Assembly (NCBI RefSeq): GCF_003697845.1
Contig: NZ_RDQE01000011.1
Span: forward strand, 88,509-152,508
Direction: 5' to 3'
From: Halobellus captivus
GTDB lineage: Archaea; Halobacteriota; Halobacteria; Halobacteriales; Haloferacaceae
DNA length: 64,000 nt
Made by a program: the position numbers and the translations under genes. This document shows, piece by piece, positions 1-8,013 of this stretch. The notes beneath the pieces are model-generated. The model saw only the letters and a list, made by a program, of their open reading frames with translations, was not told the origin of the DNA and did not search any database. The number at the start of each line of letters is the position of its first letter. The first letter of the stretch is position 1.

Positions 1-1021
1 GCGCGGGAAGCCGTCGCCGAAGACCTCGGGAAGGTCGCTTCAACCCCACGAAGGTTCGTCTGAAACCCAGCAGCCCGCCCCCGTGTTCGCCGACGACGCG
101 GTGCTTCAACCCCACGAAGGTTCGTCTGAAACACGACTGCGGCTGGGACGTGCGCCATCACATCGAGCTTCAACCCCACGAAGGTTCGTCTGAAACGAGG
201 ACGATCTCCGTGACGCCGTCCTCGACAATGTCGCTTCAACCCCACGAAGGTTCGTCTGAAACTACAACGTCGAGACGAAGGCCGACTCGATGCGCGAGCT
301 TCAACCCCACGAAGGTTCGTCTGAAACGAGGGCGTCGAGTACCAACGCGCCGTCGAGTGGCTGGCTTCAACCCCACGAAGGTTCGTCTGAAACACGACTA
401 CACCAGCGGCGTCGGCGGTCAGGGCGGCTTCAACCCCACGAAGGTTCGTCTGAAACGAGATCCGTCTCGTCGACGATCGTCTCGAGCGTGTCGCTTCAAC
501 CCCACGAAGGTTCGTCTGAAACGTAGCGGGGATTCGTCCCGGAGACCGCATTGTTGTCGCTTCAACCCCACGAAGGTTCGTCTGAAACCAACGTCTCGAT
601 CAGCTGCTTCTTCGTCTTCGGCGAGCTTCAACCCCACGAAGGTTCGTCTGAAACGGCACTTCTACGACGTATCCGTGACGACGGACCTCGCTTCAACCCC
701 ACGAAGGTTCGTCTGAAACAATGTTGAGTTCCTGTGAGACGGGGACGCCCTCGGTGCTTCAACCCCACGAAGGTTCGTCTGAAACGCGCGCACACAGACA
801 GTCGGCGGCGAGGATGTGCCGCTCGCGGCTTCAACCCCACGAAGGTTCGTCTGAAACCCGCCAGGGCGAGGACCCGCGGACGATCCGCGAGGCTTCAACC
901 CCACGAAGGTTCGTCTGAAACGCTGGCGTGTGGCGCGTCTCCGGCCCCCTCCCGTCGCTTCAACCCCACGAAGGTTCGTCTGAAACGCGTCTGGTGGTGC
1001 GACAGCGTTGACGAGGCGTTT

Positions 1022-1283
1022 GCTTCAACCCCACGAAGGTTCGTCTGAAACGCGTCGTCGCTTGAGACGGTTGAAGAGCGCACCGGGCTTCAACCCCACG
1101 AAGGTTCGTCTGAAACCTCCAGTACACCCACGCCGCGAGTCCGATCGTGAGTGCTTCAACCCCACGAAGGTTCGTCTGAAACGCGTCGTCGCTTGAGACG
1201 GTTGAAGAGCGCACCGGGCTTCAACCCCACGAAGGTTCGTCTGAAACCTCCAGTACACCCACGCCGCGAGTCCGATCGTGAGT
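1022..1283. repeat. Tandem duplication of two repeat-spacer units inside the array
   Basis: Bases 1022-1152 (repeat, 35-bp spacer, repeat, 36-bp spacer) are repeated exactly as 1153-1283. The spacers starting at 1052 and 1183 are identical, and so are those starting at 1117 and 1248. This is expected from unequal recombination or replication slippage between repeats rather than from fresh acquisition, because the order of two different spacers is preserved. Confidence 0.95.
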
Positions 1284-2735
1284 GCTTCAACCCCACGAAG
1301 GTTCGTCTGAAACCGTTTTTGACGTTCCCCGTCACGGTTTCCAGCTTCCCGCTTCAACCCCACGAAGGTTCGTCTGAAACAACTGTCGAACCTCATCGAC
1401 GCCTACGACGACCTCGCTTCAACCCCACGAAGGTTCGTCTGAAACGAGTCGGATTCGACGCGGATCGTGTTCCACGCGTCGGCTTCAACCCCACGAAGGT
1501 TCGTCTGAAACCTGTTCCACGACCTCGGCGGGGACGCGCCCGGAGTTGCTTCAACCCCACGAAGGTTCGTCTGAAACTCGTAGCGGTGCTGTTCGGCTCC
1601 GAAATCCGCCTGCTTCAACCCCACGAAGGTTCGTCTGAAACGAGTCCGCGATCGAGGCACCCTGCCACCCGGTGTTGCTTCAACCCCACGAAGGTTCGTC
1701 TGAAACCGTGCTGCTGGGAGCGCTCGGCGTCGATGACGACGCTTCAACCCCACGAAGGTTCGTCTGAAACCCGGTGTCGACCAGGGCGTCACGGGTCGTC
1801 GTGCGCTTCAACCCCACGAAGGTTCGTCTGAAACCTCGATCTCGGCGAGTAGCCGCAGGATGTGCTCTTGGCTTCAACCCCACGAAGGTTCGTCTGAAAC
1901 GCGGTTGATACAGGTCTGCGAGTTCATCCACCGGGGGCTTCAACCCCACGAAGGTTCGTCTGAAACGCGACACCCACCCCGACATCCCGGAGCAGTCATG
2001 GACGCTTCAACCCCACGAAGGTTCGTCTGAAACTTCGCGATGGCTTCCTCGCGGGTTCGGGCGGCCATGTGCTTCAACCCCACGAAGGTTCGTCTGAAAC
2101 CGGACCGACAGCCTCGCGGTCACGTCCGGGATCCGCCAGCTTCAACCCCACGAAGGTTCGTCTGAAACCCGAGGGCGTTGAGGCCGACCTGCCGACGATC
2201 CACCGCTTCAACCCCACGAAGGTTCGTCTGAAACGGTGCTCGCCGGTGCGGTCGAGGCGGGCGTCGTCGATGCTTCAACCCCACGAAGGTTCGTCTGAAA
2301 CCGGATCCCCCGGGCGATAATCCTATCAGGTTCGCCGTAGCTTCAACCCCACGAAGGTTCGTCTGAAACTCGCCGAGTCGTGCGCCGGTCTTGAGAAGCG
2401 TCAAGACGCTTCAACCCCACGAAGGTTCGTCTGAAACACTCACCACACCGGGGACGATCCAGCGGGTCGACGAGCTTCAACCCCACGAAGGTTCGTCTGA
2501 AACACTCGACAACGGTCCGGCTCGGACCACAAGACGCGGCTTCAACCCCACGAAGGTTCGTCTGAAACTCGTCCTCGCCGCGCTCCTCGTCGGGCCGGAC
2601 CGGGCTTCAACCCCACGAAGGTTCGTCTGAAACCCCCACATAGTCGTCCTCGTTTGGCCACTTGTGATCGCTTCAACCCCACGAAGGTTCGTCTGAAACC
2701 GAATCGGCCGTGGCGGCCGTTCAAGACGCGCATTG

Positions 2736-2867
2736 GCTTCAACCCCACGAAGGTTCGTCTGAAACGCATCTTGTTGCCGGACCAATACACCCACGCCGCG
2801 AGCTTCAACCCCACGAAGGTTCGTCTGAAACGCATCTTGTTGCCGGACCAATACACCCACGCCGCGA
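2736..2867. repeat. Tandem duplication of one repeat-spacer unit
   Basis: The 66-bp unit 2736-2801 is followed by an identical unit at 2802-2867, so the spacer starting GCATCTTGTTGCC occurs twice in a row. This spacer also overlaps in sequence with the spacer duplicated at 1117 and 1248 (see findings). Confidence 0.95.
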
Positions 2868-3487
2868 GCTTCAACCCCACGAAGGTTCGTCTGAAACGCG
2901 ACGAGGAGCGCGTTGATCGCACCGACGACGATGCTTCAACCCCACGAAGGTTCGTCTGAAACCGTGACGAGCCCGCCGACGAGCACCCATCGCGTCGCGC
3001 TTCAACCCCACGAAGGTTCGTCTGAAACGATCCATTACCCGGCATGGTCGGCCCCCTCGTCGCGCTTCAACCCCACGAAGGTTCGTCTGAAACCGATGCG
3101 CGAGGCCCGGCGTGTCGCCTGGACCTTCGCTTCAACCCCACGAAGGTTCGTCTGAAACCTAAAGCGTCGGGATCAGCTGTAGCTCAACTTCGGAGCTTCA
3201 ACCCCACGAAGGTTCGTCTGAAACCCGTTGACGTGAGCGGCGAACTCACCCCCGACGCGTGGCTTCAACCCCACGAAGGTTCGTCTGAAACGATGTAGCG
3301 ATTCAGGTCGTCATCCTCGTGTTCTTGCTTCAACCCCACGAAGGTTCGTCTGAAACGCATCAGTTCGACTTCCGATCGACAACCATCGACGGGCTTCAAC
3401 CCCACGAAGGTTCGTCTGAAACCGGCGTATCGACCAGCTGGAGGACAGCTTGAACACGCTTCAACCCCACGAAGGTTCGTCTGAAAC

Positions 3488-3588
3488 CATGCCCGATTCC
3501 GGGCACATACCCGCTCATCTACCCATTCTCGGATTAGTCTTTCCGTCGACCCTCAATACTCGAGATCTCCCCGGGGGTCGACGGAGGA
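3488..3588 (-). promoter_or_regulatory. Probable CRISPR leader with two hairpins
   Basis: This is the only non-coding stretch between the cas3 stop codon and the first repeat, and it lies on the expected leader side. Two inverted repeats are visible: TGCCCG/CGGGCA (3490-3495 and 3500-3505, 4-nt loop) almost touching the first repeat, and a 10-bp stem CCGTCGACCC/GGGTCGACGG (3543-3552 and 3575-3584) just after the cas3 stop. The second could end the cas transcript or mark the leader boundary; the first could be an adaptation or anchoring signal. I see no convincing TATA box here, so the array may be partly read from the cas operon. At about 100 bp it is short for a leader. Confidence 0.55.
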
Positions 3589-6204
3589 TCAGACTTCCGT
3601 ATCGGTCTGAACTCCCGCGTCGATCACGCCTCGACCCGTTTCGAGGTCGTACCGCTCGCTCGCCGTCGAGATCTCGAGCGCCTCCGGCGTGTCGTCCGGC
3701 GGCGGATCCGAGACGGGGATCGACACCAGCGTCCGCTTGAGTGTCTGAAACGACGCTCTCGCCTGTCGCCACTCGCCCTGGTTTCGGTGACGGAGATACC
3801 GCTCGTGTGTCGTCGTCTCCTCGGCGTCGACCAACACCAAGTAGTCCCGCGTCGGATACTCCGAACTGACGAGCGAGGCCTCCCGGAGCGTCTCCCCGCG
3901 TGCCTCGTTGAACGCCGCCACCAGGTCGTCCGACCGGTCCTCGGTTCGGCGCTGATCGTGAAGCACGTCGTAGTACCGCTCGACGCCCCGACCGATCATC
4001 ATCGACTCCGGAATCACGTCCCCACCGACGGACTCCCGAAGCTCGCCGAGTGCCGCCCTCGTCGGACGGAGTAGCGACCGATCCCCGTAGATCAGCCGAC
4101 TCGGAACGTAGTTCGCCTCCTCCGGCCCGTCGAGTCTCCACACCGTCGCCGGTGCCGGATCCCCGCCGAATCGGCGGTTACACCGCCCGGCGGCCTGAAC
4201 GATCGCGGGTAGCGGGGCATAGTCACGGTACAGGCGGTCGAAACTCAAGTCCACGCCCGCCTCGATCAACTGTGTCGAGACCGTGATCGTCGGCGTCGCG
4301 TCGAACGGCGTCTTCACCGTCGGATCGAGGACTGCGTTCATCGCCGCGATCAACGCCGCCCGGTCCCGCGGCCGGATCCGCGTTGTCAGCGTCGTCACGA
4401 CCTTCTCTGGATCCGGCTCGCGTTCCGCCAGCCGTTCGAGGTAGCACACCGGGTCGAACTCCTCACCCTCGTTCTCTCGCCAGTACGCCAGCAACTCGCC
4501 GGCGAGCGGAACCGTCCTCTCGCCGAGGAGCGACGCCGAGATCTCCGCCGCGGAGTCGACGGTGTTCACCACCGCGAGCGTGTTCGTCCCCCCGGTCGTC
4601 GCCCCGGCAAGTTCGTCGGCCGCCTCGACGAGCGGAAGCGGCGGTCGTCCCCCGTCGAAGTGGCCCGTGAGGCTCTCGTGAAGGTTGAAATCCACCCGTG
4701 GCGAGTCAGCGATCAGTTCGACCGCGTCGTCTCCGAGGTCGGTCAGCGGTTCAGGCGTCGGCGCGTGTGGGAGTCGGCCGAGCAGTCGCGGCTGCGTCGC
4801 AGTCATGAGCACCACCGTCGCGTCGTACTCCCTCGTCAAGTGATCGACGAGCCGGCCGATCAACCCCCACCACTCCATCGAGATCGCCTGCGGTTCGTCG
4901 ACGAGGATCACCGCGTCCTGAAGTGCCGGTAGCTTCGTCGATTGAACGTTCTGCGGACCGGCGACGCTCTCGAACAGCTGCGTGAACGTCGTCAGCACTA
5001 GTTGGGACCGCCACGATTCCGCGTGAAGCGTTTCTTTCCCCGATGACGGCCCGTCCCTCCCGTTTCGTCCGCCAGTCGATAGGGAACTCCGTGTGTCCGC
5101 GAGGTGGTGGTGTTTGGTGTAGGCGGGGTTCTGCGGCGAGAGGCCGAAGACGTCGCGAACCTGCTCGTCGACCTGGTCGATGATGGACGTGTACGGAAGC
5201 GCGTAGACCACCCGACTATCGCGCTCCTCGGCGAGGTTGAGGGCGGCCCGAAGGCCGGTGTAGGTCTTTCCGAAGCCCGTCGGGAGCGTCAACTCGAACG
5301 CTCTCTCTCCCCGGTCGTGACCGGCTCTGAGGGCTTCGGTCACTCGCGCATTCGCGGCGGTCCGGATCGCTCCGAGCCGCTGCTCCAGTGACGCCGTTTC
5401 GTCCGGCAGGGATCGATTCGGCTCGTCGAGGTAGACCTCAGACGGCGTCCCATCCGGAAGCGTCGTCGTCGAGAGAGTCCGGACACGCTCCGTGAGCTTA
5501 CCGACCTCTAGACGAGACAGCGATCCTTCGTCGATGGCTCCGAGCCCGCTCGCGTCCATCTTGTCGGCGGCCACCAAGGTCGACCACGTCCGGAGCGCAC
5601 ACCCGTACCACTCCTCGTCGTCGATCTCATCGAAATACTTGATCACTCTCCGTGCTTGATCGATACCGTCACCGACGAGATCGTCCCAGCTGTACGCCCC
5701 GTCGGTCGCCTCCTGGAGGACGACATCGGCAGCTTCGGACGCCGTTTCGTCGATGCTCTCTAGTTGCCGATTGGCGACTTCATATTCACCGTCGACGCGG
5801 TCGGTCTGGATATGGAACTGCCCAACCTCGTCGTAGAAGTTGTCGAGTACCGAGTGATGCTTGGTGACCGCGTAGAACCCCGCTGCGGTCGCTTCGAGGC
5901 TGAGGCCGCGCTCCATGAGCGCTATCGACGCGACGAGCCCACCAAAGGTTCCGTGATACGTGAGTTCGATCTCCCCTGCGGCGGTTCGGTCACCCGTCTC
6001 CACGTATGATTGGAAGTACTCGGTTAGCTTTCCGATGTCGTGAACCCACGTGACCGCCTCGATCACCTCTACCCACTCGTCACCATACGGAGTCGTTTCG
6101 GCTCCTTGGATCAACGTCTCTCCGAGACCTGAAACGCCTTCCAAGTGACGCTCCATGCTCTGTCCCGGCCGGGCCGAGTAGTCCGAAAGCGGTGTCGTGT
6201 CCAT
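3589..6204 (-). CDS. cas3: CRISPR-associated helicase/nuclease Cas3 (type I-B)
   Basis: This protein of 871 aa nicks and degrades DNA recognised by Cascade. The N-terminal HD nuclease domain shows H20, H55-D56 in VTWVHDIGK, H84, H116-H117 and D214. The superfamily-2 helicase part has Walker A LPTGFGKT (about 307-314), the DEAD-box variant DEPQ (about 436-439), an MTATQP motif, and the C-terminal STQLIEAGVD and QAAGRCNRR motifs. Length and HD-helicase fusion match full-length haloarchaeal Cas3. The start ATG at 6204 follows the cas5 stop codon without a gap, so translation is probably coupled. It is the last gene of the leftward cas operon and is followed directly by the array; cas4, cas1 and cas2, which normally come next in haloarchaeal I-B loci, are not there. 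Confidence 0.97.
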   Translation of the reverse strand: MDTTPLSDYSARPGQSMERHLEGVSGLGETLIQGAETTPYGDEWVEVIEAVTWVHDIGKLTEYFQSYVETGDRTAAGEIELTYHGTFGGLVASIALMERGLSLEATAAGFYAVTKHHSVLDNFYDEVGQFHIQTDRVDGEYEVANRQLESIDETASEAADVVLQEATDGAYSWDDLVGDGIDQARRVIKYFDEIDDEEWYGCALRTWSTLVAADKMDASGLGAIDEGSLSRLEVGKLTERVRTLSTTTLPDGTPSEVYLDEPNRSLPDETASLEQRLGAIRTAANARVTEALRAGHDRGERAFELTLPTGFGKTYTGLRAALNLAEERDSRVVYALPYTSIIDQVDEQVRDVFGLSPQNPAYTKHHHLADTRSSLSTGGRNGRDGPSSGKETLHAESWRSQLVLTTFTQLFESVAGPQNVQSTKLPALQDAVILVDEPQAISMEWWGLIGRLVDHLTREYDATVVLMTATQPRLLGRLPHAPTPEPLTDLGDDAVELIADSPRVDFNLHESLTGHFDGGRPPLPLVEAADELAGATTGGTNTLAVVNTVDSAAEISASLLGERTVPLAGELLAYWRENEGEEFDPVCYLERLAEREPDPEKVVTTLTTRIRPRDRAALIAAMNAVLDPTVKTPFDATPTITVSTQLIEAGVDLSFDRLYRDYAPLPAIVQAAGRCNRRFGGDPAPATVWRLDGPEEANYVPSRLIYGDRSLLRPTRAALGELRESVGGDVIPESMMIGRGVERYYDVLHDQRRTEDRSDDLVAAFNEARGETLREASLVSSEYPTRDYLVLVDAEETTTHERYLRHRNQGEWRQARASFQTLKRTLVSIPVSDPPPDDTPEALEISTASERYDLETGRGVIDAGVQTDTEV

Positions 6205-6969
6205 CTACAGGAAGCAAACCGAGCGCCCTTCGACGGACCGGACCGGTGCGGACGGAGCAGTCAACGTCTGGTCACCAGGTGTGAACGCGTAGGAGACGAA
6301 TCCGGTCGTCCTCCGGCCGCTCTCGTCGGCCTCCATGTATGCTGGCGTCCGCTCCATACGGAGCGGCTCGCCGGCGGTCGGCACGACGTGTTCTTCCGGT
6401 ACCGTCGAATCGATCGCCTCGACGTCGCCCCCGTCTTCAACCGTCGTCCGGGTCACGTCGGTGATATCGGCGAGACACTCGGTCTTCCCGAGCGAAGGTG
6501 TGTACGTCGATCGACCGGATTCCAAGAAGTCGGTCAGTCTCTCAAAGGTCTCCGTGTCGTCGAGTACGAGATCGATCCGGTACGCCGCATCGACGACGTA
6601 CTCGAATGTTCGCCGTTTCCGCTCTTCAGCGATCACCTCCGGGTCGATAACGCTCTTTCCGGACACCCCGTCAGCGGTCTTGATATTCCCGCTTTTCGTC
6701 GGGAGCGTGAGCTGTGGGATCGACTGCGTTTCGAGCGGACATTCCGGCGAGATAGCGATCGCCGAAGTATCCTTCGCGAACGTATCGTAGTACGAGTCCC
6801 GCGGCTCACCGAGCACCGCGGCGAGCAACCCCGCGACCGTCGTCCGGGGCATCACCCGGTAGGTCAGCTTCTCCGTCGTCGCGTCGATCCGTCGGAAGTG
6901 CGCCCACGGACCGCGTGCGGTGAACGAGAGGACATCCCGTCCGACCACGTCGAGGTCAGTGGTACTCAT
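6205..6969 (-). CDS. cas5: Type I-B Cascade subunit Cas5
   Basis: This protein of 254 aa is expected to cap the crRNA 5' handle in Cascade. The N-terminal stretch VVGRDVLSFTARGPWAHFRR and the following TEKLTYRVMPRTTVAGLLAA match the typical Cas5 RAMP start (beta strand, then the conserved F-x-x-P-x-x-x-G-L-L-A segment). The ATG overlaps the cas7 stop as ATGA, and the stop codon abuts the cas3 start, so it is translationally coupled to both neighbours. Assignment rests on these motifs plus its fixed place between cas7 and cas3; the rest of the sequence is divergent, as usual for the family. Confidence 0.92.
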   Translation of the reverse strand: MSTTDLDVVGRDVLSFTARGPWAHFRRIDATTEKLTYRVMPRTTVAGLLAAVLGEPRDSYYDTFAKDTSAIAISPECPLETQSIPQLTLPTKSGNIKTADGVSGKSVIDPEVIAEERKRRTFEYVVDAAYRIDLVLDDTETFERLTDFLESGRSTYTPSLGKTECLADITDVTRTTVEDGGDVEAIDSTVPEEHVVPTAGEPLRMERTPAYMEADESGRRTTGFVSYAFTPGDQTLTAPSAPVRSVEGRSVCFL

Positions 6970-8012
6970 TCCCCGTACGGGTCGACCTCTGTCACCGAGT
7001 CGGCACCCACGGCGTCCTCTAGCGCCGAGATTAGCGCATCGGGTCCGCCGGTTTCGCCGTCGATCTCGACGGTGAGGTGTCGATCCGCGATAACTTGGAT
7101 GGAGTCGATGTGGTCGGCATAGGTCTCGAGGTCGACGAGAAGGTCGTCAACACCGAGGACGACGTCGGTGATGTTCCGGAGTTCTGCGTCGGGTGTCTCC
7201 TGAACGAGTTCAAGACCGTCGTCGAGCGTTCCGATATGGAAGGCGTCCGTTCCGTATTCCACACGGAGGTAGAGCCGCGGTTGGTGGCCCATCTTCGACC
7301 GGGTCAGTGTCTGGTTCTTCAACGCTCGCCAGAGGAGCGTATCCAACCGCTTAACGTCGGTCTGGCTGAGGAGCGTGTCGTCAGCTCCGATCTCGTTTAC
7401 CACTCCGTGGAAGGGAACGAACGCGTACTGGAGTCGATTGTCCGTCGCGAACGTCCCTTGCTCGGCGTCGCCACCACTTGACACGACCGTAGAGAGTTGC
7501 TTGGCTTCGCTCTTCTGAACGACCGTGTTCAGGCTCCGGGCATGACTGAATTGAACCGGGCCGATGAACTGTCCTGGGAATCCGTCGCCGAGTTCGTCCT
7601 GGAAGTCGCTACTAAACGAACACGTCGCTCCGAAGTATCGGACGTCGGTCGCGTTCGAGAGGAACGTGTCCGCCGCCTCGCTGCCGGTCATATCGCCCAG
7701 ATTATCCTCGTCGATTCCGGTAACTGCCGTGAACAGGTCATCCCGGTCAAGAACCGAATCAGCGTCGCTCTTCGTCGGGTTTTGGATGTACACGCCGTAG
7801 CCGTCATCGTCGAGTTGGTCTCGAAGATATCGTTTCAGTCGGACGTCAGTCACGACTGCAGTCCCGGTCGTCTCGTCGATCCGGGGCTTGTCGTTTGCCG
7901 ACAGCGGGTTCCCGTTCGGGTTGGTGTCCTCGGCGTCGTAAGTGAAGACGATCTCGGAGCGGTTGTTCAGACTGTCGGTTCCGTCGGTGTCGGCAGTAGT
8001 GTTTTCGGTCAT
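6966..8012 (-). CDS. cas7: Type I-B Cascade backbone Cas7 (Csh2 family)
   Basis: This protein of 348 aa polymerises along the crRNA to form the Cascade backbone. The N-terminal region EIVFTYDAEDTNPNGNPLSA followed by RIDETTGTAVVTDVRLKRYL is the signature of the Cas7/Csh2 (DevR) family: a D-x-N-P-N-G-[ND]-P loop and the VTDVRLKR-like helix. A later GQFIGPVQFSHARSLN segment also fits Csh2. The start codon lies one nucleotide after the cas8b stop, and the end overlaps cas5 by 4 nt. The first 18 residues are a Thr/Asp-rich acidic tail, common in haloarchaeal proteins. Confidence 0.95.
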   Translation of the reverse strand: MTENTTADTDGTDSLNNRSEIVFTYDAEDTNPNGNPLSANDKPRIDETTGTAVVTDVRLKRYLRDQLDDDGYGVYIQNPTKSDADSVLDRDDLFTAVTGIDEDNLGDMTGSEAADTFLSNATDVRYFGATCSFSSDFQDELGDGFPGQFIGPVQFSHARSLNTVVQKSEAKQLSTVVSSGGDAEQGTFATDNRLQYAFVPFHGVVNEIGADDTLLSQTDVKRLDTLLWRALKNQTLTRSKMGHQPRLYLRVEYGTDAFHIGTLDDGLELVQETPDAELRNITDVVLGVDDLLVDLETYADHIDSIQVIADRHLTVEIDGETGGPDALISALEDAVGADSVTEVDPYGE

Positions 8013-8013
8013 G

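Larger units (their letters stand above)
1..3487 (-). CRISPR. Type I-B CRISPR array, 53 repeats, running off the left edge
   Basis: I counted 53 copies of a 30-bp repeat, the first at 37-66 and the last at 3458-3487. On the plus strand it begins GCTTCAACCCC and ends TCGTCTGAAAC. The copies look identical. There are 52 complete spacers, nearly all 33-38 bp with one of 42 bp (786-827), plus a partial spacer at 1-36, so the array continues beyond the window. The reverse complement (starting GTTTCAGACGAAC and ending GTTGAAGC) is the form known for haloarchaeal type I-B repeats, whose last 8 nt become the crRNA 5' handle. Transcription is therefore leftward, the same direction as the cas operon, with the leader at the 3488 side and the newest spacers nearest cas3. 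Three spacers occur twice. The spacers are not coding, and the long open frames across the array are a by-product of the repeat period. Confidence 0.98.

Noticed and set aside
150-3300. Many open frames of 60-230 codons across the CRISPR array with repeated FNPTKVRLK or LQPHEGSSET peptides
   Set aside because: They are created by the 30-bp repeat having no stop codons and spacers of suitable length; no gene is supported.
3735-3760. GTGTCTGAAACGACG inside cas3 as a stray CRISPR repeat
   Set aside because: Only 8-9 bases match the repeat end; it is explained by the conserved cas3 coding sequence.
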